DNA of 64,000 bases from positions 1-64,000 of the forward strand of contig NW_026729339.1 in the NCBI RefSeq assembly GCF_030272615.1, read 5' to 3'. The stretch comes from Cryptomeria japonica. Its lineage: Eukaryota; Streptophyta; Pinopsida; Cupressales; Cupressaceae. Shown piece after piece: positions 1 through 11,565 of this stretch. Both the position numbers and the translations under genes were made by a program. The notes under the pieces are model-generated. The model saw nothing but the letters and a program-made list of their open reading frames with translations, made no database searches and was not told the origin of the DNA. How positions within the stretch are numbered: position 1 is the first letter of the stretch; each line of letters opens with the position of its first letter.

Positions 1-629
1 TAGATCTAAGGAACACATTTCATTCATTTATGGATACTCATTTTCAGCAGTAATAACTTTAGAGTCACAACTATTGGTGCTATATTATAATAAGTATTAG
101 ACATTGAATCATCAAATGTCATAACCATTGAAACATGTTCAACAATTGAATCCTTTCATCTAGACAATGATATGAAAAAAATAAAAACATAACACCTTTT
201 ATCTATAAAGAGAATTAAAGGGAAAACACTATTGAAGAGAAAATCAGAAAGGATAATCTTGGAAAGACACGAGAAGTTTCAATTAATTTTCTTAATATAT
301 GCTCGAACCGAGAGTTATTATTATTATTTTAATTAATCTTGTCAAACCTCGACGTATATCTTTCTTACAAGGGCTTGGATGAATGCTATTCCAATCTACA
401 GTATATCTTGTGCCCCATGGTCTGCACACATTGCAGCTGCTCCGAAGCCATATTGCATACAAATTCTCGGTGTCAGTTAAGGAAGAATTTAAATGCTGGT
501 TACATTTTAGCTGTTTAGTTAGGCAGAAGGCCCTGCATAATGAACAAATATGCTCAAAGGTTACTTTACCCAATGCTCAACCCAAAGGCAAATTTGGTTT
601 AGAGAAATCAAATATTTTAGCCGTTTGAG
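1..629. other. 3' flank of peptide gene 1, no gene seen
   Basis: AT-rich sequence without a convincing gene. The short open frames on both strands have no recognisable domain and overlap one another. About 540-629 is the 3' flank of peptide paralogue 1 and keeps weak similarity to the 3' flanks of the other paralogues: a shared stretch about a GAGAAATCAAA block lies at 601-612, near 6677, 15190 and 20027. Confidence 0.5.
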
Positions 630-914
630 CTACTCTTGAGATAAGGAGGAGGTTACTTCTCCAGTATTATCTGAGGATGTTCTATGATTCGATCCTGACA
701 GGCGCTGGTCCAGCTGTATGTTCAGTTCTAACCCCGATTCATCAACACTTCTCATAATTTGAGGATGTTCTTCTTTGGAATGAACGGCTTTAGCTGAATG
801 CTTGTGTCTCAGCATTCTACGTGCATTTGCACTTTGAATATTGTAAAGTATTGTCGTCAGAAGGAAGAGCATCATCAATTTGTTCGCCATACAATTTCTT
901 CCCCACATTGCCAT
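630..914 (-). pseudogene. Secreted-peptide precursor paralogue 1, motif region deleted
   Basis: 94-codon open frame, clearly paralogous to the three genes at 6.7, 15.3 and 20.1 kb. It shares the N-terminal signal peptide (residues about 9-31, hydrophobic core MLFLLTTILYNIQS, small residues before ARR) and the acidic/basic propeptide block (HSKEEHPQI, VDESGLELN). Homology to paralogue 3 stops after the RLSGS-like segment near position 680. It resumes about 15-20 bp further in what is 3' flank in the others, so roughly 200 bp holding all three GxGH-type motifs and the original stop has gone. The remaining C-terminus is unrelated sequence. The promoter TATA box is still present. Either a decaying pseudogene or a motif-less secreted protein; I favour pseudogene. 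Confidence 0.6.
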
Positions 915-1086
915 TGTAAGAGATCGCCTCCCAAATAGAATATGATATAACCTGGGAAAAAGAATGTTGGATGTTTTTATTGGCTCTAAATTACAGAGAA
1001 AATATTATGCAAAAAGAGGAGATGGGAAATGAATTCTAATATGGGCGAATGAAGTTGTGTGGATGAAGAAAAAGGGCAGCAATGCG

Positions 1087-1290
1087 ATATATATAGAAGG
1101 GAAAAATATGTCGACTCATTTGTTTTGCGTGCGTATGCAATTACGATTACAATGAGATGTTGTAGACTGTAAGCGCGTTAAAGAACAGGTCAAATTTGGG
1201 CCAATTCTTGTTTGTAAGAGTGATGCTTTCAAATTCACATGTTTTGCCACGTGGACTATAAAAACGAGTTGCTTCGCTTGTTGACCATTT
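1087..1290 (-). promoter_or_regulatory. Promoter of paralogue 1: TATA box, G-box, W-box
   Basis: On the minus strand a TATATATA box lies at 1088-1095, 174 bp before the ATG, and matches TATA boxes at nearly the same distance in all paralogues. Further upstream are a palindromic G-box core CACGTG (1248-1253) and a TTGACC on the plus strand (1281-1286), the core of the WRKY-bound W-box. The G-box recurs upstream of paralogue 4 at 20848-20853. Motif identity is seen; function is inferred. Confidence 0.5.
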
Positions 1291-1396
1291 CAATTTCTGC
1301 GGCCATTTTAATTCATGAGAATAACGTCAAAGATTACGATGTGCCCAGGTTTTATCGTTCACACTTGAAGCAATTCTGTTTTTCAAAAAAATAGAT

Positions 1397-1459
1397 TGAT
1401 TATTTAATAGTTTAGATTTAGCTTAGTTTGATTATTTAATAGTTTAGATTTAGCTTAGT
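1397..1459. repeat. Two-copy 32-bp tandem repeat
   Basis: Two adjacent copies of a 32-bp unit starting TGATTATTTAATAG (1397-1428 and 1429-1459), essentially identical. A local slippage-type duplication. Confidence 0.85.
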
Positions 1460-2680
1460 GGGCTGTCCATCGCTAGGCAAGTTTCAAGTTCAATATTTTC
1501 GGTAGTCAAAATTTATTTAGGAGGGGTTTTGGTTAGGCTTAGTTTGCATGGTCTTTATTATTTAATTTTCTGATTTTTATCAATCTTATGTATATATATG
1601 TTGACACAAGAAAAGTCTAAATCTATTAAGCACTTATTGTAGTTTCTTTTTTTCAATGGTTTTTTCATGACAATTTAGTTTAAATAGTCTTACATTTTAC
1701 ACCAGTCATTTTAGGGTTGGGTAAGCATTAAAAGGGTGCTTTCAAATGGTTATAGAAATTCATTCTAACGGAAGTTCATGGGGTAATGCCATTGTTTGTT
1801 ATGTTGTCTTATTACTCATAGTTTTGGATATGCTCTTAAATGACTTGAGGATTATACCCTTATTTATCGTCGGTTTTACCCTCTTTGACGCATAACTAAG
1901 TCAACTCTACTAGGGTCTTACATGGAATTTTCCTATAAGCCATCCAACATATCACCAAGAGAATACTTCTATGCCTTGATTGAGCCATTATTTCCATACA
2001 ACCCATAATATCTCTTACTAGTTATTACAATGTTCTATTGTGACTTTATTGAAAATTATCACTTTTTATCACTTTGTAATTCATTTCTCTATTGAAAGAA
2101 AAATAGACCTAATATTAAATGTTGGAGTGTCCTCCCAAGGCAAGATCTTGACTTGTAATACAACTTCCACGGGAAGATAAGACAAGGCTTTTCACCAAAT
2201 AGATAGATGCTATTGAGATGATAAATAATGTACTATAGACTTACTTATAAAGGCAAGCACGTAAGAGAAGAGAGCACAAGATATGGAGCGTAGGTACAAT
2301 TACTATGATGAAAATATCAATGCATTTAGGAAATATTAAATAATGCTTACTGAACAAGTAAACATTAAATATTAGTTGCCTAAGTAAACTTAATTAGATG
2401 TAAATATAAAATATATTTACTCCAACACCTCCCTTAAGTGTAACTTATGGAGAAGATTTATGATGCAAATTATACAATACTAACATGAGAATGCAATATA
2501 TGGGTTCTTCCAACAAGGCCATGTTAGTTTCCCATGTACAACTAAAATGCAACTAATCTCTCACAAACAAAGGAAAGAAGGAAACCTAGTGGGACAAAAC
2601 TCCTCTCCAAAAAAGAGAAATGTAAATCATGTACAAGTGAGGAAATAAGTGATGTATTGAGGCGCCAACATCAATAATTT
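1460..2680. other. Intergenic, no gene recognised
   Basis: AT-rich sequence with stops in all frames. I see no coding region, RNA gene or clear element boundary. The stretch around 2080-2440 resembles general plant repeat sequence but could not be assigned. Confidence 0.4.
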
Positions 2681-3895
2681 CTAAGAAACACATCCATCAC
2701 GAGAATACAATACAATTGCCCCTCCAATAAAGGGAAAGATAGAAACAACATTGACCCTCAATAATGAAGTATCCTCAAAACCACTAAAGCATGTCAAAAG
2801 CCAAAAGAAATGTATGTAATGAAAAACAATATGTATCCCCTTTGGAAGAAGAAAATCCAATGGTGCATGTAGAAGAAACTCCATATCCATGATAAAATGG
2901 AAGGAATAAGTCTCACCAATGAAAGATCTAAAGAAGAGTCAAGTGTTTCATCAAGACTAGGAAGATCCCCAATCAAAGAAGAAACAATGAATGAAGGAGA
3001 CTCGGGAACATCCTCCAAAGTAAAATTTGCAAAGAGAAGTGATACCTTCTCAAGCATGTTCTCCAAACATGAAATATAAGAATGAGTAGCCAAGTCAGAA
3101 ATTCCTGTTTCAAAATAAAACCTTCTTGGAAACCAAAATCTGAAAAAAAAAAATGAAGTCCTACTATGTCAAAGTCATGGAATCCATGTCAAATGTTAAC
3201 TTTGATGTTTCAGGAGATGGGGGAATCATGACAATATCCACAAACCCATTAAGAGGAATTGAATTACTCCACACACTAGATGAAGGAGTAAAAGGAACAT
3301 ATGGACCATCATTATCATCATCATCATCATCAATGAAGTGATCAAATGTAAACACCTTGGATTGATGATCAACTCTACCAACTGCAAAAACCAAGCTCTA
3401 GTGGGATGACAAATGGACACTAAATCTGGAGTGAAATGAAATGTGTTTACTTGGTTTGCAATCTGATATACTAATAGGATTACAATGAACATTAGCTTCT
3501 AAAATTTTATCCAAAACACTATCACCTTCCACTGCAACCTGAACAAATTGATTGTTTTTCAGTCAAGTGTCTGCCTTAAAGTGGTTCTTTAAGAGAACCT
3601 AGAATCATGGAATTAGTTGATAAAGAAATGTTAAGTAAAGCTCCTAATTTAATAATCCATCCAACATTCATAGGTGCATGAGTGGTGATAAAGACATGAC
3701 TCTTTTCCTTATAAGAAGGGGAAGCATCCTCATGTTTGACAAAAGAAGAAGAAGATGAACTAAAAGAAGGAATGGAAATATTATGCTCATTGATTTAACT
3801 CATGGATTTCCTTTCTTATAACAATTGTGTTCATCATGTCCGTCTTTCTTACAGAAGCCACAAATGGGTCTATCCTTCTATAGCACTATAAATTG
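2681..3895 (-). pseudogene. Decayed retroelement gag/ORF1 relic with CCHC zinc knuckle
   Basis: On the minus strand 3821-3862 encodes a perfect CX2CX4HX4C zinc knuckle (CGFCKKDGHDEHNC), the nucleic-acid-binding motif of retrotransposon gag and some LINE ORF1 proteins. It is followed in frame by a stop (YKKGNP then stop). Downstream on the same strand, broken open frames at 3394-3164 (with an aspartate run from an ATC microsatellite near 3311-3332) and 3093-2794 look like coding remnants, but they are in different frames and have no recognised domain. Gag versus ORF1 cannot be decided because no reverse transcriptase was seen nearby. Confidence 0.5.
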
Positions 3896-4059
3896 TTACT
3901 AGGCCAATTTACACCTCATAGTGGTGCCCCTCCTCATCACCTATTTAGGTCCACTTTGTGCTCAATCTTCAATTCTGATGCCATGTACACCCACTATTGG
4001 ATTTCCTAGAGGGGTGTCTGTCTCCTCGAGGTTTAATTGAGGCCCCTTCGGATCAAGGA

Positions 4060-5225
4060 ACCCATGCCCTGGTTCTAAGACTAGAGCGTCCATGCCCTAG
4101 TTCTAAGACCAGAGCATCCACGCCCTGTTTCTAAGACTAGAGCATCCACGCCTTGGTCCCTCTTAGTTGGGCCCTATTTTGAAATGGGGCAAGGGACCTA
4201 TCTCTCTGCTAGAAATTCAATTTTGTGGCTCTGAATGACCGTTGGAGGTCATCCTAATCGGTAAATGACCTAGATATCCCTATATAAAGACATTTGATCA
4301 ACCTAATTTCATCTATCCATCCTAACTAATAATCTCTAAGAAATCAATCATTCTCACATCCATGAAGAATTCATCAAGCATTTTTAGAGATCTTCAAGGA
4401 TACATATTCTTCATTCAACCATTGTGGAGAAAAATCACATCATTCATATGCAAGTGTGTTTAGGGTTTTGTCATGTTCATTCCATTTCATACAGCATATG
4501 TGATTACATTCAAGATGCAAAGAAACATCATCAACAATTACAGATATGAGGTATATCTTCCATGATTAATTTTAGTATTTGCATTATTTCATTCAAGGTT
4601 AATTCCTAAATCAAGGTTTGACATATAGGTTTCCCTTGGATGGTGAGAAGTTTGAAGGACCAGAGTGATGGGTATTCTAGTCCTGACAATTCAGGTCAAT
4701 GGGCGTGGAACATTCTGGACTAGGGTGCCCCAAAATGCCTTGGTCCCACTTAACGTGTACCCAATTTGAAATGGGGTGGATACTCCTCCTCCCTGATAGA
4801 TTTTGGTCTCTCTGGCTACACTTAACTATTAGTGGTTAGCCTAATTGGTAAATTGCCTAGGGAACCCTATATAAAGACGTCCTCTAAATGCATTTTAGAT
4901 CAAAGGATCCACTAAGAATCCATATATAACATTCGTGCATCCATGAAGCATTCATCATTAAGAATTTGTAGATATTCAAGGCTAAATTTCATCCTTCAAG
5001 CATTGTGTAGCAAAGTTGCATCAATATTCATACAAGCATGTGTGTGATTAGGTTTTTCATGTTCATGTGTTTGTCATGCCATTACACTCAACACTTGTTA
5101 TTACATTTAAAGAGTATTGCATCATCGCCAACAATAACACATTTAAGGTATATCTCCTTAGCATTTACTTCAGTATTTACATTATTCAATTCAAGGTTAA
5201 TTCCTAAATTGGGATCTGACAAGGC
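4060..5225 (+). repeat. Two tandem diverged LTR-like units with TATA boxes
   Basis: Two consecutive units of about 590 bp share the same order of features. Each has an 'AAATGGGG' box (near 4178 and 4772), a CCTATATAAAG TATA-type box (4281-4288 and 4868-4876), 'CATCCATGAAG', 'CATTCATCAT/AAG', 'TGTTCAT', and an end block GGTTAATTCCTAAAT followed by TCTGAC or TTTGAC (near 4600-4622 and 5194-5220). The units are clearly related but diverged. The arrangement of TATA box, leader and conserved end suggests old LTRs or a duplicated LTR/leader. No coding region of the parent element remains between them. Confidence 0.5.
4063..4156. repeat. 28-bp minisatellite, 3.3 copies
   Basis: Three full copies of a 28-bp unit (4063-4090, 4091-4118, 4119-4146) plus a 10-bp partial copy. 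The core is CAYGCCCTRGTTCTAAGACY. A few transitions separate the copies. It lies at the left end of the first LTR-like unit. Confidence 0.85.
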
Positions 5226-6160
5226 AAACCCCTATCCACAATGGGTTATTTCCTTTCTTTCTGTGTATAGAGAACAGGCTTAGGAGTTATACTCTAGGAC
5301 TTCGATAGAGTAGATAGTGACGAATATGTTCAAATTTTGATGAAGTAAAATTCATAGGACCAGGGCGAATCTATACTACCTAGTCCTAAAAGATCAAATT
5401 GAACTTCTGGGAATAGGTTCTAAATACCTTATTTCTCCCAAAGCTTAGTTTTTGGCTCCATGGGATATCTATAGCAATCTATTCTCGATGTCGAACTTCA
5501 ATCATTCCTTGCTTTACCCTAATTTCATAATTATCATCCAATTTCAACTAGAAAGAGGGGGAAAACAAATATTTAATGAATCTAATTAGAATTTCAGCCC
5601 TTTCCTTATTTGGAGGTTTCAACCCCTTTTTCAATGTAATGGTAAATTTGGCCTGTTAGTGGTTTTATGATCTCAATTGAAACCTTATGTCCAAATTTTC
5701 CACCAATAAACATACCCTTTTGAAATTTCTTTTATTTTTCAAGGATATATTGTACTATTAAACATTCCATTTAAAGAAAGTATACCTCTAGAAATAGTAT
5801 GTTTTCAATTATCATTTATTTCATACCTTCTATTTATGTGATATAATGTGAATTTCAAATATGTAATTTTCAAACAAACATGAATATTCAAATAACTACA
5901 TAAATCACATATATATTCTAGCATAATAGGCCTTGTGACCATGTCTATTCTATAAAGACATTGCAAAGGAAGCTAACGTACATCAAATTTGTATGTCACA
6001 TCTACTAAAAAATTCAACCATGATATTATTTTATTTACCAATCCCATTAAATCTAACTATTACCAATGACTCAAAAGTGTCCCATATTGTATTGTAGTAA
6101 GTCTTGATTCTCATTCAATAATAATGGGATATATTCAACCATAACATGATATTTTCTTAC
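5226..6160. other. AT-rich intergenic, no gene seen
   Basis: No open frame of note, no RNA gene and no element boundary that I can support. Base composition is like the rest of the left part. Confidence 0.4.
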
Positions 6161-6164
6161 TTAG

Positions 6165-6360
6165 TGATATTATTAGTCTAACGGTAAGACAACTTAAAAG
6201 AGAATTTCAAAAATTTTCCACTAGGTGAGGTTCGAATGACACTAGTAGTAGGTGAGGTTCGAATGACACTAGTAGTTGAACAATCTTTAGATCATGTGCC
6301 ATCAAAGGACATAGTCCATAATCCATTTCTATTATTTATGGGGTCAATGTAGGGAATATT
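6165..6360 (+). mobile_element. Possible tRNA-derived SINE-like sequence with duplicated B box
   Basis: A TAGTCTAACGGTAAGAC stretch (about 6174-6190) resembles a tRNA/SINE A box, and GGTTCGAATGAC matches the B-box core GGTTCGA. The B-box segment lies in a 27-bp unit present twice in tandem (6222-6248 and 6249-6275). Many plant SINEs carry A and B boxes at their 5' ends. I could not identify a poly(A) tail or target duplication, so this is tentative. The direct repeat itself is certain. Confidence 0.35.
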
Positions 6361-6731
6361 ATTGCTTCTACAATGCTTTTTTTCATTACGATATCAAAAC
6401 TAATATCTAGATATGTACCACCTTATTTATGTGAACACACATATACAAACACCCTATAAAACTTTCATTTTCACAAACCGTAACCTGATCTCCGCATCTA
6501 CAACGTCAGGACTACCCTCCAAATTTACAGAATATCTCATCTCTGCCTCCATTGCAGCTGCTCGTAATTCATAATACATAAATCATCTCTGTGGATCAGA
6601 GCATGGTTTGAAGGTGGCGCTGATATTTTTGAGGGCCAATTCGAATCCAAAGGCAAATTGGTTGAGAAAAATCAAAGGTTTGGTAGGTGAATGAAGTGTG
6701 TATAATATGGCTACTTGACCATTGTTATTTC

Positions 6732-7052
6732 TTAGTGTCCTGTCCCAGTACTTGGCCCAGAGGGAAGTTTAGTCTTCAATAGGCTTCCTGATCTCCAACT
6801 ACTCTTCACACCACCATCGTTGATATATGCATTACCCACTCCTGGATTTGGCCCAGAAGGCAGTTTGTTCTTCACTGTATCGATTTTGTGGTGAGATCGC
6901 ATGACCTGCATGTGACCAACTGCTGGGCTAGGCTTCGATTTTGACAGTATTCTACGCGCATCTGCGCTTTGAATATTGTAAAGTATTGGCATGAGGAGCA
7001 ACACCGTTATTAATGTGTTGGTCGTACAACTACTTCTCCTCATCGCCGCCAA
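6732..7052 (-). CDS. Secreted PIP/CEP-like peptide precursor, paralogue 2
   Basis: 106-residue intact precursor of a probable apoplastic signalling peptide. Residues about 11-32 form a signal peptide (LITVLLLMPILYNIQSADA). Three motifs follow: KPSPAVGH (40-47), LPSGPNPGVGNAY (64-76) and LPSGPSTGTGH (96-106), the last ending exactly at the stop. A C-terminal SGPS...GxGH is the hallmark of PIP/PIPL peptides, and SPxVGH resembles the end of CEP peptides; both classes are cut from secreted precursors and sensed by leucine-rich-repeat receptor kinases. The spacing here (SGPSxGxGH) is one residue shorter than the PIP pattern I know, so the subfamily is open. Compared with paralogue 3 about 33 propeptide residues are missing in frame. 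The start could be Met1 or Met4; both precede the signal peptide. No intron is needed. Confidence 0.75.
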   Translation of the reverse strand: MAAMRRSSCTTNTLITVLLLMPILYNIQSADARRILSKSKPSPAVGHMQVMRSHHKIDTVKNKLPSGPNPGVGNAYINDGGVKSSWRSGSLLKTKLPSGPSTGTGH

Positions 7053-7640
7053 ACAGAATTTGATGAAGGTGGGAAGAAGAGAGTGCAGTTGTGAAGAAGA
7101 TGTTAACTGTGTTTAGTGGCTCAGAATTAGAGGGAGAATAAGAAAGGAGAAGGAAAACAGATTATAATCCTGTCTTGGAAGAAGGAATTGAAGTTGTGGA
7201 CAGAAAGCAGAAGGGCAGCGATCCAATATATAGAGAGGGGGAGAAAAATCTTACTTTCATGGGTAGTGGATTTGATTTGCGAAAACAGGATTGAATTCTT
7301 CGGTCAATGGCAGTTGCGACTACGATTAGAGGGTGTAAATGGAGAAACGAACAAGTCAAATTTGATCGATTGTTGTCGGTACGAGTGGGAACATTAGACG
7401 AGATTTTGTAGGTATTAAACGGAGTTGGTGGGCTTGACCGATTTTATTTCTCCGGAGATTAATGTGGAAGAACACGAGCATGTTGAAAATTGAGGGGGAG
7501 TTGTTTAGTGTGGTGAAGGTGCAAAATTGTTGACCTCACTGCACCAAACGGTCCTCGTTTCGAAGTGGAATTGAACGCTTGCAGGCACAATTTTATCACA
7601 TGGGGCGAAAATAATGTCTTTAGTGAGGTCTTTCTCACAA
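7053..7640 (-). promoter_or_regulatory. Promoter region of paralogue 2
   Basis: TATATATT on the minus strand at 7225-7232 lies 173 bp before the ATG, as in the paralogues. TTGACC W-box-like cores occur on the plus strand at 7434-7439 and 7530-7535. The block 7480-7640 is similar to 16260-16430 and 20930-21100 upstream of paralogues 3 and 4 (shared features around TTTAGTGTGGTGAAG and TAGTGAGGT), so the duplicated segment extends well beyond the genes. Confidence 0.5.
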
Positions 7641-7767
7641 GTGACGCACTATCACCTAATTTTTAGCCATAGTGGGAGTAAAGGATGTGTAAATATGTTG
7701 TAAGCATTAAAGTCGAGATGTTTCAAAATGTGGAGGCATATTTCTATTGAAAAGAAATTTGTAGTCA

Positions 7768-7941
7768 ACAAAAAAAACTTCCTCAAGCAGTCAAAGCAGA
7801 GGTAGTCGAGGGAGTGGGATCTGGATCATCTTTCTTGTTCCATACATCAGTGGGGTCAAGAGTAGGGTATCCCTGACCTTTTTTTTGTGAATATGTACTT
7901 TAATATTTATACTTAATAGAGAAGGCCTATTCATCAAAAAA
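7768..7941 (+). mobile_element. Short retroposon (about 174 bp) with 17-bp target duplication
   Basis: A perfect 17-bp direct repeat AAAGAAATTTGTAGTCA flanks the insert (7751-7767 and 7942-7958), and the right end of the insert is A-rich. Both are signs of target-primed reverse transcription of a SINE or truncated LINE. The insert carries no open frame. It lies in the upstream flank of paralogue 2. Confidence 0.75.
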
Positions 7942-7958
7942 AAAGAAATTTGTAGTCA

Positions 7959-8640
7959 TAATAAACTATTTTTATTTAATCTTAATAGAAAAAAATATAC
8001 AAACAAGTATTCAAAATCCACAATACAAAATGATAGACTTGAATATACCATCAAGATCTATGTCATAAAGATTCTTATGAGGAAAAAACAAGCCCTAAAT
8101 AACACTCATGCACTAAATGTATTATCTTACGAGAAAGGATTATATGCTACACTTATATTGTCTCCATTCAAGGATTTTCAAACATCAAGCTCTACAATTA
8201 CATTTCATGTTAACAAGAAAATGATAATGATGTAACCACACATATGCAACTTAAGAAATGTTTAATCAACCTTAGCCAACAATCCAAAAATCCTGATTGC
8301 CAACCTTATCAACTACTCATATCCTTTCTTTTATAGAAACAAGCTTGCTCAAAACCACCAAGTGATATTAAATATATCATGTTCCTCTAAAATCATTAGC
8401 ATACAAAATTACATCCTCTCATTTATTTTTTCATGCTAATTTTTTTTGTAATGTACAACATATTAATCATTTCTCATTTTTTCATAAAACATACAAAGTG
8501 ACCTCAAGAATATCAAACCCATGTGATGTACTCATCTCCATATTCCCTAGGTGCACCACAAATAGATATGATTTTTACATTATACTTATTATACAAGGTA
8601 TACAACACACCTTTACCAACATCTATTTATACTCTACCTA
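7959..8640. other. AT-rich flank, no gene seen
   Basis: No supported coding region or RNA gene. It contains several oligo-A and oligo-T runs and many stops in every frame. Confidence 0.4.
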
Positions 8641-10140
8641 GGATACATAACAATATTTGTGTTGGCAATTTGTTGTTGTTGATGTTTAGGTGTTGTCATT
8701 GATGTCAACCCTCTATGTTTTATTGGAGATGGTTGCTAGTACAATTACAGTCTTTCCCATTGGCCTCTATTGATGTGGTATCCTTGGTGATATGGTGATT
8801 TTTTTCACTTGATGCACTGGTGTGCATTGCTACAATGGAGATTGATAGAATTGTTTATATGCTTATATTATGTTGCTGATGTTATTTCTAATGAAATATA
8901 TATTTCCCTTTGTAGAAATGATGCTATGATTGTTGGTTACTAGTGCAGTCTAATATCTCAAGATCTAGAGGCATGTAAATGGTTGACATTCATGTTGTAG
9001 ATTGTGTTGAGGATTGTTGCAAATTGCGTTGACATTAATAAAGAAGATAGATGAGTGTTAAGAAAATGGTTGTATTGATGAATATGTTATTGTTATGAAT
9101 GTTCACCTTCTTGGTGTTGATATCTAAACTCAATATTTTACATAGCCAATGATTCTTATGACTATGATGCTGCCTAATTATCCTACTATGGATGCTCAGT
9201 TTCTATGGTGTTGATGTCTATACTCAGTATGCCAATAGGAGTTGGTGCTTGGTCTTGATAATTATGATAATTGTTCTATTAGATGTATGATAGTGATGCA
9301 ATTGATGAAGTCCATTATGATGTATTTGCATAGAGGAGTTGTTGACGAAGTCATTAGTTTGATTGCTTGATAATAATGACTAGATATGTTGTTCTTGGTT
9401 AGATATCCAACTCAATCTAGTATTGATGTCTTACATAATGATGATAATGATAATGAATATGTTCACGTAAGACTTTCTCTTGTATACATATGATAATGAT
9501 GGTGATGATGCTCATGGTTGGTAGTAGAGATGATATCATGATGATATGATATTAAGATGAGGATTAGATGCATTGAGACATGAATCAAAGGTATGAAGAT
9601 GAATATTAGAAGCATGATGATGTAATGAATATGCTATTAATGTAGATGATGTCATGTCACTCTTTTTAGTCTTGAGTGAGCTAATGGTGCTACAAAGTTA
9701 ATCTAGTTGATTGTAGAATGTTAGAGTTCATGATGGAGGAAAGTATATTAAAGTTAGTTTTAGAGAATGTTGTGCATTTATTTTCATTATAGGATAAGAT
9801 TTTGTATTGATGGATATAGAGTTAATGCTCTATGGACATTACACTCCTATCTTTTTAGGTTACTAGAGTTGTAATTGATGTTCCTAATAACTATAGTTTG
9901 TTGGTAGTTTGGTTGTCTATCAAGATTGGTTCGAAGAATGTTTTGCATTAGTTTTTCTATTATTGCAGCTTGGAGGATATGCTTACTATGTTTGTGTAGT
10001 ATCTCTATTCATGTTTCAAGTGATGATGTGCTCTAGAGGTATGCTTATGATGTTATGTTTCATGATTGTGTTTCTTGGCAACCTAGTTATCAAGTGTTAT
10101 GTATCAGTTTATTTTTTCCAACTTGCCTGAGCCTAAAAAA
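8641..10140. other. TTG/GATGAT-rich low-complexity stretch
   Basis: Composition shifts to T/G-rich on the plus strand with repeated TTGATG, GATGATG and ATAATGAT words, densest at 9430-9660. Partial repeats of a 'GTGTTGATRTCTA...CTCARTAT' phrase occur near 9115 and 9208. The longest open frame (9909-10130) is rich in hydrophobic residues with no recognised domain and is probably chance. The origin is unknown, perhaps an old internally repetitive element. Confidence 0.4.
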
Positions 10141-11546
10141 TTAAAATAAGTATTTGGAAACAATATTAGTGTTAAAGGAACATCCTTATGTGGTTCGTAT
10201 GTCTGATTTGGTGCCGCATTTTGTCTAGAGTTAGTTTTCAAGGTTGTTAGTGATTATCTGATCGACAAGGTTTGTTCTCTTTCTTGTGCCATGTCCTTGA
10301 TTGTCAATGCTAACATTGGAAGATGAGTTAAGTTTTATTTAGGTTCCACCTTTCGGTGTGGTGTTCTATATTGAGTAGTGGCATTGAGGGGTAAATATTT
10401 AGGAATGTTTGTAAATAAATGAGTAAGGGCATGAGGAAATTTTTTTTTCTTGACACAAGACTATGAAGTTTATTTTTATGTAAATGATCATTTCATTTTT
10501 TTATGTGAATTTTTGTTGTATAATGTTGGAGGATTAAGTAGTTTTTAGACTGAATGCTAACTCTTAAATCCATTTTACATTTAGGTTAACTCCTTCATGC
10601 TTTCATTCACCATATTCTCTTCTTATGAACTATGACTTTGTATTTCCGCTTTGATAGGCGTCAGTATAGGGCAAAAGTGATTCAATTGCACTCTCTAAAT
10701 TAAAGAAATAATTCACTAGTAATATAATTATTTTACTATCTACATTGCCTACATGATTCACTAGCATAAATAGGAAAATATCATTTGTTACTCTTATAGA
10801 ATAGTCATCTTCTGAATCATGTACACATGCCTTAATATTACAAATCTAACAATGATGTTGAATAAACTATATATGAGGTTATTCATGTAATTGGCTAGAG
10901 TTTAACCTAGTGATAACAATTGGGATTTAAATTTTATTATATACAATTAAAACTTGACACGTCATATCATCTTAAGTAGAAATATTTAAAAACCCATATA
11001 AGTCACATCCATAGTTTAATTTTTATAGGAGTATTAGGTTTCTCATAGAGTTTACATATAGAGTTTCCTAGATAAAGATAGTTGTGTGTAGTAGTTATTG
11101 GAGGTTCCTACTATGCATGGTTGTATTTACCACTTTTGTGTTCTTCTATAATGCCCTTAACCTTTATTCACTAATCTTAATTTGGTTGTTGTTGACCATT
11201 TCGACACATGACATAGCTTGCATGTGAAATATGTTGGACAAATAGGACATAAACCAAGAAAGAATATGTTTTGAATGTTAGCATGTAACTACAATTGAGT
11301 CAATCTAATAGACAAAAGAACATATAGATTAATATTTAAGATGATATAAAAATATAATTTGAAAACCAAATATAGCATAATATGCGAATATAGTTGTTTA
11401 TGATGCAAGGTGTGAACCTAAAGATATTGATATGCCAAATAAAAAATAGATACATCCATAATCAATTGATAGAATACCAAATTGTAATAGAAAAAGGTGA
11501 AAAATTGTTTAATTAATCATCAAACAAGCCAAACAATACATATAGG
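10141..11546. other. Distal part of duplicated unit 2, no gene
   Basis: Around 10388-10440 the phrase with AGGAATGTTTGTAAATAAATGAGTA is related to 26435-26470 and more weakly to 18140-18175, so this belongs to the duplicated segment that also surrounds paralogues 3 and 4. No coding region is seen. Confidence 0.4.
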
Positions 11547-11565
11547 AATGTAGGTAGTTATAGTT

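Noticed and set aside
5038-5283. 81-codon ORF over the second LTR-like unit
   Set aside because: Falls in repeat sequence, has no domain, and is not matched by a frame in the first unit.
9909-10130. 73-codon hydrophobic plus-strand ORF
   Set aside because: T/G-rich low-complexity DNA gives hydrophobic translations by chance; no homologous frame in other units.
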